DNA from: Rhodopseudomonas infernalis
GTDB lineage: Bacteria > Pseudomonadota > Alphaproteobacteria > Rhizobiales > Xanthobacteraceae
Direction: 5' to 3'
NCBI RefSeq assembly: GCF_022271405.1
Contig: NZ_JAJNAL010000001.1
Span: 328,371 to 392,370, forward strand
Length of the DNA stretch: 64,000 nucleotides
The notes under the pieces were generated by a model. The model saw nothing but the letters and a program-made list of their open reading frames with translations, was not told the DNA's origin and searched no databases. Made by a program: the position numbers and the translations under genes. Position 1 is the first letter of the stretch. The number at the start of each line of letters is the position of its first letter. Below are positions 34,764 through 43,099 of this stretch, one piece after another.

Positions 34764-36241
34764 TGGACGCCAGCAACTTCGCACCTGTGCTCGAGGCGCG
34801 CGGCCTCACCAAGAAATTCGGCGGCCTCACCGCGGTCAAAAACCTGTCGTTCGAGCTGCGCGCCGGCGAGATCTTCGGGCTGATCGGCCCGAACGGCTCC
34901 GGCAAATCCACCGCGATGAAATCGCTGATGGGGATCGAGCGGCCAACCTCCGGGGAGGTCGTGTTCGAAGGCGAGAACATCGCCGGCTTGCCCGCCCACA
35001 AGATCGCCCGCAAGGGCTTTGGCATGGTGTTCCAGCATTCGCGGCCGCTGAATCGGCAGACTGTGCTGGAAAACATCATGGTGGCGCTGCTGCCCGACAG
35101 CCTGCTGGCGCTGTTTCACGACAAGGCGCTGGCCGAACGCGCCGAGGCGATTGCGGAGCGTGTCGGCCTCGGCTCCGTGATGCGGCGCAAGCCGCCGACG
35201 CTGCCGTTCGCCGATCTGCGCCGGCTGGAGCTGGCGAAAGCCATCGCGCGTGATCCAAAAGTGGTGCTGGTCGACGAACCGTTCGCCGGGCTGACGCTGG
35301 CCGAGGTCGGCGTGTTCTCCGAACTGATCGCGAGCTTCCGCGACGAGGGCCGCGCGGTGCTGCTTGTCGACCACAACGTCAAGAGCGTCGCCGCGCTGGT
35401 CGATCGTGTGCTGGCGATGTATCTCGGCGAGGAGATCTGCACCGGCGCCGCTGCCGACGTGATGAAGAACGAGACGGTGCGCAAGGTGTATCTCGGCGGC
35501 AAGATCGAGACATCGTCGCGGCCGGAAACCAGCTTCAAGGACAAGGTGCCGCTGCTGCAGGTCGAGAACGTCAGCGTGTTCTACGGCAAGGCGCAGGCGC
35601 TGGAGAACGTCTCGATCCACATTCACGAGGGCGAGTTCGTTTCCGTGGTCGGCCTCAACGGCGCCGGCAAGACCACGCTGTTCAACACCATCTCCGGCTT
35701 TCTGCCCTACACCGGCGAGATCGTGCGCGGCGGCGACAGACTGCGCGGCATCTCTCCGGCGAAGATCGCGCGCAGCGGCATCGTGCAATGCCCGGAGTCG
35801 CGCGAATTGTTCGGCGAGATGAGCGTGCGCGAAAATCTCGACCTCGGCGGACAGGCGTTGCCGGACGCCGAGCGCGAGGCGCAGCTCGCCTGGCTGTTCG
35901 AGCTGTTTCCGATCCTCAAAGACCGCCAGGGCCAGATGGCGCAGACGCTGTCGGGCGGCGAACAGCAGATGCTGGCGATCGGCCGTGCGCTGATGATGAA
36001 GCCGAAGATCCTGATCCTCGACGAGCCGACGCTCGGTCTCGCGCCGGTGATCCTCGAACAGCTCTCGAAGGCGCTGGAGAGACTGCGGCAGACCACACCG
36101 ATCACCGTGCTGCTCGGCGAGCAGAACGTCACCTTCGCGCTGCCCCACGCCGACCGCGTCTACGTGCTCGAGCATGCGCGGATCGTGTGGGAAGGCGATC
36201 CGGCACGCTTCGCGGCCGAAGCCGGGGAAGGATATCTCTGA
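34763..36241 (+). CDS. fused LivG-LivF dual ATPase of ABC importer
   Basis: 492-residue protein with two complete ABC ATPase domains. Domain 1 (about 8-245): Walker A GPNGSGKST, but the signature motif is LPFADLRRLEL; Walker B VVLVDEP; VDHNV switch His. Domain 2 (about 262-492): Walker A GLNGAGKTT, normal signature LSGGEQQ, Walker B ILILDEP, EQNV. So LivG and LivF, separate genes in most importers and in this window at 20231-21653, are one chain here, with one standard and one degenerate ATP site. Linker is about residues 245-262 (ETSSRPETSFKDKVP). Confidence 0.9.
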   Translation: MDASNFAPVLEARGLTKKFGGLTAVKNLSFELRAGEIFGLIGPNGSGKSTAMKSLMGIERPTSGEVVFEGENIAGLPAHKIARKGFGMVFQHSRPLNRQTVLENIMVALLPDSLLALFHDKALAERAEAIAERVGLGSVMRRKPPTLPFADLRRLELAKAIARDPKVVLVDEPFAGLTLAEVGVFSELIASFRDEGRAVLLVDHNVKSVAALVDRVLAMYLGEEICTGAAADVMKNETVRKVYLGGKIETSSRPETSFKDKVPLLQVENVSVFYGKAQALENVSIHIHEGEFVSVVGLNGAGKTTLFNTISGFLPYTGEIVRGGDRLRGISPAKIARSGIVQCPESRELFGEMSVRENLDLGGQALPDAEREAQLAWLFELFPILKDRQGQMAQTLSGGEQQMLAIGRALMMKPKILILDEPTLGLAPVILEQLSKALERLRQTTPITVLLGEQNVTFALPHADRVYVLEHARIVWEGDPARFAAEAGEGYL

Positions 36242-36372
36242 TCCGTCGCAGCCGTCCCACTCTCTCACCGATGCGATGCGGTCATCACGAGCTATCAACC
36301 GCGATGCGCAGCGTCGGCCGCTGAGCCCCACGTGCCACACCGGCGCGAGCCGGGGCGGCACAACGCCGCGGT

Positions 36373-36386
36373 TTGATCCAGCGCAA
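36373..36386 (+). promoter_or_regulatory. possible FixK/FNR-type box upstream of beta-glucosidase
   Basis: TTGATCCAGCGCAA fits the rhizobial FixK2-type consensus TTG(A/C)-N6-(T/G)CAA, 58 nt before the ATG at 36445. A degenerate box like this is expected several times by chance in 64 kb, so this is only a candidate. It lies in the otherwise featureless 203-nt gap 36242-36444. Confidence 0.3.
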
Positions 36387-36444
36387 GCGCCGCGGGCTTT
36401 CGCGGGGCGTATCACAACGCAAAGCAACAATCCGGAGATAGGCC

Positions 36445-37821
36445 ATGGACAAGCTCGCACCTCAAACCAACGAGCCGATGCCGGGTCTTCCGTCGCTGTC
36501 CCACGTCAAGCCCGGCTTCATCTGGGGCGTTTCGACCGCGAGCTTCCAGATCGAAGGCGCGGCCAACGAAGACGGCCGTGGCCTCAGCATCTGGGACACT
36601 TATTGCCGCACCGGACAGGTCGCGAACAACGACACCGGCGATATCGCCTGCGATCACTATCACCGCTATAAGGAAGACGTCGCGCTGATGAAGGCGCTTG
36701 GCCTGCAGGCGTATCGTTTCTCGATCGCCTGGCCACGCGTGCTGCCGAACGGCACGGGCGCGGTGAACGAACCGGGCCTCGCCTTCTATGACCGCCTGAT
36801 CGACGAACTCCTGGCCGCCGGCATCGAGCCGTGGATCTGCTTGTATCACTGGGATCTGCCGCAGGCGCTGGAGGATCGCGGCGGCTGGATGAACCGCGAG
36901 ATCGTCGGCTGGTTCGCCGACTATGCGCGTCTGGTCGGCCGGCGCTACGGTCATCGCGTGAAGCACTTCGCGACGTTCAACGAGCCCGGCATCTTCAGCC
37001 TGTTCGCCCGCTCGTTCGGCGCCCGCGACCGCACCGCCGACGACAAGCTGCATCGCTGGATCCATCACGTGAACCTCGCCCACGGCGCTGCCGTCGATGC
37101 GCTGCGCGAGACCGTCAAGGATGCGAAGATCGGGCTGGTCAGCAACTATCAGCCGATCTATCCATCGAGCGATAAGTCCGAGGACGTCGCCGAGGCCGCG
37201 CTTATCAGCGATTACTGGAATCGCGCGTTCACCGATCCGCAATATCTCGGCGAATATCCCGCCCTGATACGCGACGCGATCGCGCCGCACGTTCGGCCCG
37301 GCGATCTGCAGGCGATTATCCGGCCGCTCGACTGGATCGGCGTCAATCATTACAGCCCGGTCTACATCAACTCCGATCCGAACGCGATCATCGGCCTCGG
37401 CTGGGGCCCGAAACCCGAAAGCATCCCGCGCACGCCGATCGACTGGACGATCGAGCCGGAGGCATTCCGCGACACGCTGATCGAGGTCAGCCGCCGCTAC
37501 GGCAAGCCGGTCTACGTTACGGAGAACGGCTACGGCTCGACGTTGGAGAAGCTGGATGACGACGGCAAGCTGATCGATCCGGGCCGCATCGCCTTCCTGC
37601 GTGACTACATTTCCGGCCTCGATGCTGCGCTCGCTGCCGGCGCCGACATCCGCGGCTATTTCGTCTGGTCGCTGCTCGACAATTTCGAATGGGAGTCGGG
37701 CTACGGCGTACGCTTCGGGCTCGTCTACATGGACTATCCGACGTTGAGACGGATTCCGAAGGCGTCGTTCGCGTGGTACGCCGACGTTATCCGGCACGCT
37801 CGGGGTATCACATCGGCATAG
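36445..37821 (+). CDS. bglA: GH1 beta-glucosidase
   Basis: 458-residue family-1 glycoside hydrolase with retaining mechanism. N-terminal FIWGVSTASFQIEGA (25-39) is the family signature; acid/base Glu180 in TFNEP, nucleophile Glu360 in VTENG, and YFVWSLLDNFEWESGYGVRFGL near the end. All catalytic residues present and length is normal. No signal peptide, so cytoplasmic, hydrolysing imported beta-glucosides. Its 3' end overlaps the convergent transporter gene by 14 nt. Confidence 0.92.
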   Translation: MDKLAPQTNEPMPGLPSLSHVKPGFIWGVSTASFQIEGAANEDGRGLSIWDTYCRTGQVANNDTGDIACDHYHRYKEDVALMKALGLQAYRFSIAWPRVLPNGTGAVNEPGLAFYDRLIDELLAAGIEPWICLYHWDLPQALEDRGGWMNREIVGWFADYARLVGRRYGHRVKHFATFNEPGIFSLFARSFGARDRTADDKLHRWIHHVNLAHGAAVDALRETVKDAKIGLVSNYQPIYPSSDKSEDVAEAALISDYWNRAFTDPQYLGEYPALIRDAIAPHVRPGDLQAIIRPLDWIGVNHYSPVYINSDPNAIIGLGWGPKPESIPRTPIDWTIEPEAFRDTLIEVSRRYGKPVYVTENGYGSTLEKLDDDGKLIDPGRIAFLRDYISGLDAALAAGADIRGYFVWSLLDNFEWESGYGVRFGLVYMDYPTLRRIPKASFAWYADVIRHARGITSA

Positions 37822-38902
37822 CGGCCGGGCTGTTGTTCGCCTCCGGCATCCGGTCGATCGCGGCGATCAGTGCCGCGACCCTGTTCGCCGACGAACGCCA
37901 GTCGGCGATACGCTGATAGTTGTCGACCAGCCAATTGACGGCTCCCTGCACGGTCACGAATGCGGCGGCGCTCTGCGTCACCTCGCCGAGCGACATCGCG
38001 CCGCTCAGATATTTCGGGAAACAGAGGAAATACGCCGCCACCGGTGCGAGCAGGAAGTTGGCGTGCGACACCAGCGTCATGTCGACCAGTTGCCAGCACA
38101 GATCGCGCCAGGACCGCAGCACTTCCCGCAGCCGGCGATCGAGCTGCGCCATCCATTTGGTCTCGCGGCCCTCGCCGCCCGGATCGCAACCGCGCAGCAC
38201 CTCGGCGGCGGCGCGGAATTCGGCTTCGTTCTGGTTGCGCTGCTCGCTGATACTGGTCATGCGCCGGCCGAACCACAGCATCAGCGCGGTCATGATGCTC
38301 GAATAGCCGATCACGCCGAGCACCAGATAGCCGGGAATGTCGATGCGGCTGCCGAAGACCGTGAGGCCGATACTGCCGCCGACGCTCCACAGCACACCGA
38401 AGAAGGTGCCTGCGGTGAGCACTGAGGACAGCAGCGCCATCAGCAGATCGACCGGCGAGTCGGTGGCGACCCGGACGTCCTCGGCGAGGCGATATTCCGG
38501 ATTGTCGGCGTTGTGGTCGTGGCCGTTCATCGGCGCCGAGTGGCTCTTCGCCGACCATCGCTCCAGGATCGCCCGCGTCATCGACTCGCGCCATTTGCGC
38601 TGCCCGGTCATCCGCGCCCAGACCGAGGTGGCGGCCATCACGATGCTGGCGCAGGCCAAGACCAGAAACACGAATGTTTGAGTCCAGAGTTCGCCGCCGT
38701 CGCGCCGCTCGAGCGCGTCGAAAAAGTGCCGATTCCATTGGTTTAGATAGAACTGAACCGCCAGTTGGGCCAGCACGACGCCGATCATCACGACGATCAG
38801 GCCGGTCACGCGGGGCTTGCCGCTGAGCCAGAAGCGCTGCGACAATTGCCAGAACTCGGACAGGTTGTGGCCGTTCGCGTCGTTATGTGAGAAGAGACCC
38901 AT
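37808..38902 (-). CDS. SbmA/BacA-like transporter, ABC_membrane_2 fold without ATPase
   Basis: 364-residue membrane protein of the ABC transmembrane-domain-2 (YddA/ABCD, SbmA/BacA) type: SQRFWLSGKPRVTGLIVVMI at the N-terminus, LNQWNRHFFDALERRDG, NPEYRLAEDVRVATDSPVDL, then a late TM region ending near VDNYQRIADWRSSANRVAALI. Full ABCD members continue into a nucleotide-binding domain; here the protein stops soon after that point, so like SbmA/BacA it may run on the proton gradient. SbmA/BacA proteins import peptides and are important in rhizobial symbiosis. The stop codon falls inside the convergent beta-glucosidase end. Confidence 0.8.
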   Translation of the reverse strand: MGLFSHNDANGHNLSEFWQLSQRFWLSGKPRVTGLIVVMIGVVLAQLAVQFYLNQWNRHFFDALERRDGGELWTQTFVFLVLACASIVMAATSVWARMTGQRKWRESMTRAILERWSAKSHSAPMNGHDHNADNPEYRLAEDVRVATDSPVDLLMALLSSVLTAGTFFGVLWSVGGSIGLTVFGSRIDIPGYLVLGVIGYSSIMTALMLWFGRRMTSISEQRNQNEAEFRAAAEVLRGCDPGGEGRETKWMAQLDRRLREVLRSWRDLCWQLVDMTLVSHANFLLAPVAAYFLCFPKYLSGAMSLGEVTQSAAAFVTVQGAVNWLVDNYQRIADWRSSANRVAALIAAIDRMPEANNSPAAMPM

Positions 38903-39025
38903 GGCGCGATATAAAGCCCGAAACGGCGGCTTGGGAAGCGACCCGGGCTACCCAATGCGTCTAGTCTCGCAGTCCGATTCATGTAGCCGCTCGGTCGCTA
39001 CAATCAACTCAGGGGAGTTCACAGG

Positions 39026-40459
39026 GTGAGTGCAGATCCGGCTCTGGTGCGGGAAACCGCGTGCGCGATCGTCGACAAGCTGAAGGCCGGCGAGGTCACG
39101 CCGCTCGACCTGCTCGATACGCTGGAGCAGCGGATCGCCGAGGTCGATGGCGCTGTCAACGCGCTGCCGACGCTGTGCTTCGATCGCGCCCGCAGCCGCG
39201 CCGCCGAGCTGATGCGCAAGCCTGCCGCCGAGCGCGGCGTGCTCGCCGGCATGCCGCTGCCGATCAAGGATCTCACCGCGGTCGAGGGCGTGCTGACCAC
39301 GCAGGGCTCGCCGATCTACAAGGACCACATCCCAGCCCGCTCCGACCTGATGGTCGAGCACCTCGAGCGCAATGGCGCGCTGGTCTACGCCAAGTCCAAC
39401 ACGCCGGAGTTCGGTGCCGGCGCCAACACCTTCAACGAAGTGTTCGGCGCCACGCGTAACCCGTGGGACCTGTCGCGCTCCGCGGCGGGCTCGTCGGGCG
39501 GCGCGGCAGCGGCGCTCGCCTCGGGCACCGCGTGGCTCGCGCACGGCTCCGACATGGGCGGCTCGCTGCGCAATCCGGCGAGCTTCTGCGGCATCGTCGG
39601 CCTGCGCCCGAGCTTCGGCCGTGTCGCGCATACGCCGGCGGCGAAGATCGACCGCAACCTCGGCGTCCAGGGCCCGATGGCGCGCAATGTCGAGGACGTA
39701 GCCCTGCTGCTCGACGCGATGAGCGGTGAGTACGCGGCCGACCCGCTATCGCTGCCTGCGCCGGCCTCCTCCTTCCTCGCCGCCGCGCGGGCGCGCACCA
39801 AGCCGCTGCGCGTCGCGTTTTCGCCCGATCTCGGCATCACCCCGGTCGATCCGGACGTCGCGGCGATCACCCGCAAGGCGGCCGAGCGCTTCGCCGAAGC
39901 CGGGGTCGTCGTCGAACAGGCGCAACCCGATCTATCCGAAGCGCACGAATGTTTCCACGTGCTGCGCGCTTTCGATTTCGCAATCAGCAAGGCCGACCTG
40001 TTGCGCACCAAGCGCGACCTGCTGAAGCCCGAGGTGATCTGGAATATCGAGCAGGGCCTGGCGCTCAGCGTCGACGATCTGGCGAAGGCCGAAGCGCAGC
40101 GCGTGGCGATGGCAGCGCGCACCATCGCGTTCTTCGAGAGCTACGATTTGCTGCTGTGCCCGGCGACCATCACCGCGCCGTTCCCGGTCGAGCAGCGCTA
40201 TCTTGCCGAGTGCAACGGCCACACCTTCGACAACTACGTCCAGTGGCTCGGCATCGTCTATGCGATCACGCTGGTGTGCTGCCCGGCGCTGTCGCTGCCC
40301 TGCGGCTTCACCGCCTCCGGGCTGCCGGTCGGCCTGCAGATGATCGCACGGCCGCGCAACGAAGCCGGCCTGCTCGCCGGCGCCGCCGTGCTCGAAGACA
40401 TCCTCGGCCTGCGCGGCTCGACGCCGATCGATCCGCGCCCGGCTCCGGCCAGCCTCTGA
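39026..40459 (+). CDS. amidase (amidase-signature family)
   Basis: 477-residue amidase. The Ser-cisSer-Lys triad is in place: Lys81 in LPIKD, cis-Ser in AGSSGG (156/157) and nucleophile Ser180 in DMGGSLRNPA. Length and C-terminal PVGLQMIARP are standard. It hydrolyses an amide (or similar ester/hydrazide) to acid plus ammonia; substrate unknown. GTG start at 39026 has AGGGGAG at 39011-39017. Alone after the divergent transporter at 38902; the 123-nt gap holds both promoters. Confidence 0.9.
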   Translation: MSADPALVRETACAIVDKLKAGEVTPLDLLDTLEQRIAEVDGAVNALPTLCFDRARSRAAELMRKPAAERGVLAGMPLPIKDLTAVEGVLTTQGSPIYKDHIPARSDLMVEHLERNGALVYAKSNTPEFGAGANTFNEVFGATRNPWDLSRSAAGSSGGAAAALASGTAWLAHGSDMGGSLRNPASFCGIVGLRPSFGRVAHTPAAKIDRNLGVQGPMARNVEDVALLLDAMSGEYAADPLSLPAPASSFLAAARARTKPLRVAFSPDLGITPVDPDVAAITRKAAERFAEAGVVVEQAQPDLSEAHECFHVLRAFDFAISKADLLRTKRDLLKPEVIWNIEQGLALSVDDLAKAEAQRVAMAARTIAFFESYDLLLCPATITAPFPVEQRYLAECNGHTFDNYVQWLGIVYAITLVCCPALSLPCGFTASGLPVGLQMIARPRNEAGLLAGAAVLEDILGLRGSTPIDPRPAPASL

Positions 40460-40563
40460 GCGCGCCTGCTTTTGAGCGTACTGCCGGTGGTGATGCGTCG
40501 TACTAGCCTTGGCGTATCATCACAATTCAAAGCTGACGCGTGCAGCGGATCAGGAGGAGCGCC

Positions 40564-41226
40564 ATGTCCGACGATCCCGAATTGCCGGACTCCAAGCTCA
40601 CCCGCAGCAAGCAGCGCTGGGCTGCCGAGGGCAAGTTTCTCACCGGGCGCCACGCGCGCCCGGACGAGCAGCGTCTGCCGCCAGGCCAACATCTGACGCA
40701 GGACTGGCCGGTGCTCGATCTCGGCGTGTTGCCGCCGGTCAACCGCGAGCGCTGGCGGCTCGATGTCTACGGCGCGGTGGCGCAGCCGCTGTTCTGGGAT
40801 TGGGCGCAGTTCATGGCGCAGCCGCAGTCGGACTTCGTCTCGGACATCCACTGCGTCACCACCTGGTCGCGCTACGACAACCGCTGGCAGGGCGTCGCGA
40901 CGCGCGATCTGCTGGAGGCCTGCCAGCCGCACGATCAGGCGCGCTACGTCGTGCTGCATAGCTCTGACGGCTACACCACCAACCTTGCGCTCGCGGACTT
41001 CGCCGCTGCGGACGCGCTGATCGCGCATGCGTGGTCCGGCGAGCCGCTGGAGCTGGAGCACGGCGGGCCGGCGCGCCTGGTCGTGCCGCATCTCTACTTC
41101 TGGAAGAGCGCCAAGTGGCTGCAGGCGATCGAATTCCGCACCGACGACGCCCCCGGTTTCTGGGAAGTCCGCGGCTATCACAACCGCGGCGATCCGTGGC
41201 ACGAGCAGCGCTACTCGGACGATTGA
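40564..41226 (+). CDS. cytoplasmic sulfite-oxidase-fold molybdopterin oxidoreductase
   Basis: 220-residue sulfite oxidase-like Mo-cofactor domain protein, COG2041 type. The Mo-ligand cysteine is Cys97 in SDIHCVTTWS, with the following WQGVATRDLLEAC and a C-terminal GFWEVRGYHNRGDPWHEQRY. Unlike MsrP/YedY or periplasmic sulfite dehydrogenases there is no Tat signal, heme or dimerisation domain; the protein is cytoplasmic. A GGAGGAG ribosome site precedes the ATG at 40564. Physiological substrate of this short group is not known to me. Confidence 0.85.
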   Translation: MSDDPELPDSKLTRSKQRWAAEGKFLTGRHARPDEQRLPPGQHLTQDWPVLDLGVLPPVNRERWRLDVYGAVAQPLFWDWAQFMAQPQSDFVSDIHCVTTWSRYDNRWQGVATRDLLEACQPHDQARYVVLHSSDGYTTNLALADFAAADALIAHAWSGEPLELEHGGPARLVVPHLYFWKSAKWLQAIEFRTDDAPGFWEVRGYHNRGDPWHEQRYSDD

Positions 41227-41233
41227 ACGTTTT

Positions 41234-41381
41234 GTCATTCCGGGCGCGCGTAGCGCGAGCCCGGAATCCATAACCCCTGCCCGCGGAAAATTGATCCCGG
41301 CGCTGCCCCGCTGTGCCTTAACTGGGACACCAGGGGTTATGGATTCCGGACTTGCTCGCTTCGCTCGCAATCCGGAATGAC
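41234..41381. repeat. inverted repeat, family C
   Basis: GTCATTCCGGGCGCGCGTAG ... inner CCGGAATCCATAACCCCTG / CAGGGGTTATGGATTCCGG ... TCCGGAATGAC. A long, almost symmetric copy ending 19 nt before the ATG of the next gene, so its right arm is inside that gene's leader. Confidence 0.85.
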
Positions 41382-41400
41382 GCGGAAAAGGGAGTCCACC

Positions 41401-42627
41401 ATGCCGACCGAACGTTTCCAATTCACCGGCAGCGGCGGCCATCAGCTCGCGGCGGCGCTCGATCTGCCGGAGGGGGCGCCGGTGGCGTTCGCGCTGTTCG
41501 CGCATTGCTTCACCTGCAGCAAGGACAATCTCGCGGCGCGGCGGATCGCGGCGGCGCTGGCGGCGCGGAACATCGCGGTGCTGCGGTTCGACTTCACCGG
41601 CCTCGGCGCCAGCGAGGGTGAATTCGCCAACGCGACATTCTCGTCCAACGTCGCCGACCTGGTGCGCGCCGCCGATCATCTGCGCGACACTTATCAGGCG
41701 CCGGCGCTGCTGATCGGGCACAGCCTCGGCGGCGCCGCGGTGCTGGCGGCCGCCGCGCAGATCCCCGAGGCGAAGGCGGTCGCGACCATCGCGGCGCCGT
41801 CGGATCCGTCGCATGTGGCGCATCTGTTCGCCGACCAGATCGACGCCATCCGCACCGAGGGCAGCGTCGAGGTGACGCTGGCCGGCCGGCCGTTCACCAT
41901 CAAGCGCGAGTTTCTCGACGACATCGCCGAGCACAATCTGCTGGCGCAGATCGGCAAGCTGCACAAGGCGCTGCTGATCATGCACGCGCCCGGCGACGAC
42001 ACCGTGGGCATCGACAATGCGACGAAGATCTTCCTCGCCGCCAAACACCCGAAGAGCTTCGTCTCGCTCGACCACGCCGATCATCTTCTCAGTGATCGCC
42101 GCGACGCCAGCTACGCGGCCGATGTGATCGCCGCCTGGGCCGAGCGCTATCTCGAAACGCCGGCGCGCGTCGCGACGCCGGCCGGCGCGCCCGAAGTGCC
42201 GCGCAGCGTCGTGGTGCAGGAGACCGGCGGCGGCAAGTTCCAGAACACGATCAGCGTCGGGCCGCATCGGCTGAGCGCCGACGAGCCGGTCGCGGTCGGC
42301 GGCGCCGATTCCGGTCCGGGGCCTTATGATCTGTTGCTGTCGGCGCTCGGCGCCTGCACGTCGATGACGGTGCGGCTCTATGCCGACCGCAAGCAGCTGC
42401 CGCTGGAGCGCACCACCGTGACGCTCAGCCACGCCAAGATCCACGCGGAGGACTGCGCCGAGTGCGAAACCAAAGTCGGCCTGCTCGACCGCATCGAACG
42501 CGTCATCGCCTTCGAAGGCAACCTCGACGCCGAGCAACGCGCCAAGCTGATCGAGATCGCCGACAAATGCCCGGTGCATCGGACGCTGACCTCGGAAGTC
42601 AGGATCGTGACGCGGATGGCGGAGTAA
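41401..42627 (+). CDS. alpha/beta-hydrolase fused to OsmC-type peroxidase domain
   Basis: 408-residue two-domain protein. N-terminal alpha/beta hydrolase (about 1-250) with nucleophile Ser108 in GHSLGG and a late Asp/His (APGDDTVG; DHADHL). C-terminal OsmC/Ohr-like domain (about 270-408) with peroxidatic/resolving cysteines Cys319 (GACTSMT) and Cys390 (KCPVHRTL). The two-domain arrangement is known in bacteria, usually annotated bifunctional alpha/beta hydrolase/OsmC; the hydrolase may free a lipid or ester peroxide that the OsmC half reduces (inference). Start at 41401 has AAGGGAG 6 nt upstream; an earlier in-frame ATG at 41377 sits in the repeat. Confidence 0.9.
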   Translation: MPTERFQFTGSGGHQLAAALDLPEGAPVAFALFAHCFTCSKDNLAARRIAAALAARNIAVLRFDFTGLGASEGEFANATFSSNVADLVRAADHLRDTYQAPALLIGHSLGGAAVLAAAAQIPEAKAVATIAAPSDPSHVAHLFADQIDAIRTEGSVEVTLAGRPFTIKREFLDDIAEHNLLAQIGKLHKALLIMHAPGDDTVGIDNATKIFLAAKHPKSFVSLDHADHLLSDRRDASYAADVIAAWAERYLETPARVATPAGAPEVPRSVVVQETGGGKFQNTISVGPHRLSADEPVAVGGADSGPGPYDLLLSALGACTSMTVRLYADRKQLPLERTTVTLSHAKIHAEDCAECETKVGLLDRIERVIAFEGNLDAEQRAKLIEIADKCPVHRTLTSEVRIVTRMAE

Positions 42628-42635
42628 CGGAGATT

Positions 42636-42768
42636 GTCATCACCCGCGAATGCGGGTGATCCAGTATCCCAGAGCGCTCGCGATGCTACGAGGCCGTACA
42701 GCCCGCGATTGTCATCGCCATCGCTGGCTCTCTGCGATACTGGGTCGCCCGCCTGCGCGGGCGATGAC
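42636..42768. repeat. inverted repeat, family A
   Basis: GTCATCACCCGCGAATGCGG ... ATCCAGTATCCCAGAGCGCT ... ATACTGGGTCGCCCG ... GCGATGAC. First of three inverted repeats following the hydrolase-OsmC gene. Confidence 0.85.
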
Positions 42769-42806
42769 GGCGGTGGGTGGGGCAAGGCGCCTGAACTAAC
42801 AACACC

Positions 42807-42890
42807 CGTCATTGCAGGGGTGGATGCGCGGGCCGTCGCCGCGCCGAAGGGGCTCTGGCCCCGCACGCGGGTCAAGCCCCGCGCATGACG
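42807..42890. repeat. inverted repeat, family E (CGTCATTGCAGGGG...CGCATGACG)
   Basis: CGTCATTGCAGGGGTGGATG ... GGTCAAGCCCCGCGCATGACG; weaker internal symmetry, same CGTCAT/ATGACG ends as the other families. Confidence 0.6.
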
Positions 42891-42927
42891 GCGGAGGGTG
42901 GGGCATGGCCGTGCTCCCAAGTAAGCT

Positions 42928-43038
42928 GTCATCACCCGCGAATGCGGGTGATCCAGTATTGCAGAGCGCTCGGCAATGTTGGTGCCGACCAACGAAATGC
43001 TCTGGGATACTGGGTCGCCCGCTTTCGCGGGCGATGAC
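42928..43038. repeat. inverted repeat, family A
   Basis: GTCATCACCCGCGAATGCGG ... ATCCAGTATTGCAGAGCGCT ... GGGATACTGGGTCGCCCG ... GCGATGAC; nearly the same as the copy at 42636, so likely a recent duplicate. Confidence 0.85.
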
Positions 43039-43099
43039 GTAGGAGGATGGGGTGCCCCTCGTCCGTGACGTCGAACCGATTCAAGTATCAAACAGCCAC

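Noticed and set aside
40258..42579. 773-codon antisense frame across the Mo-enzyme and OsmC genes
   Set aside because: Shadow frame; contains repeat arms and no domain.
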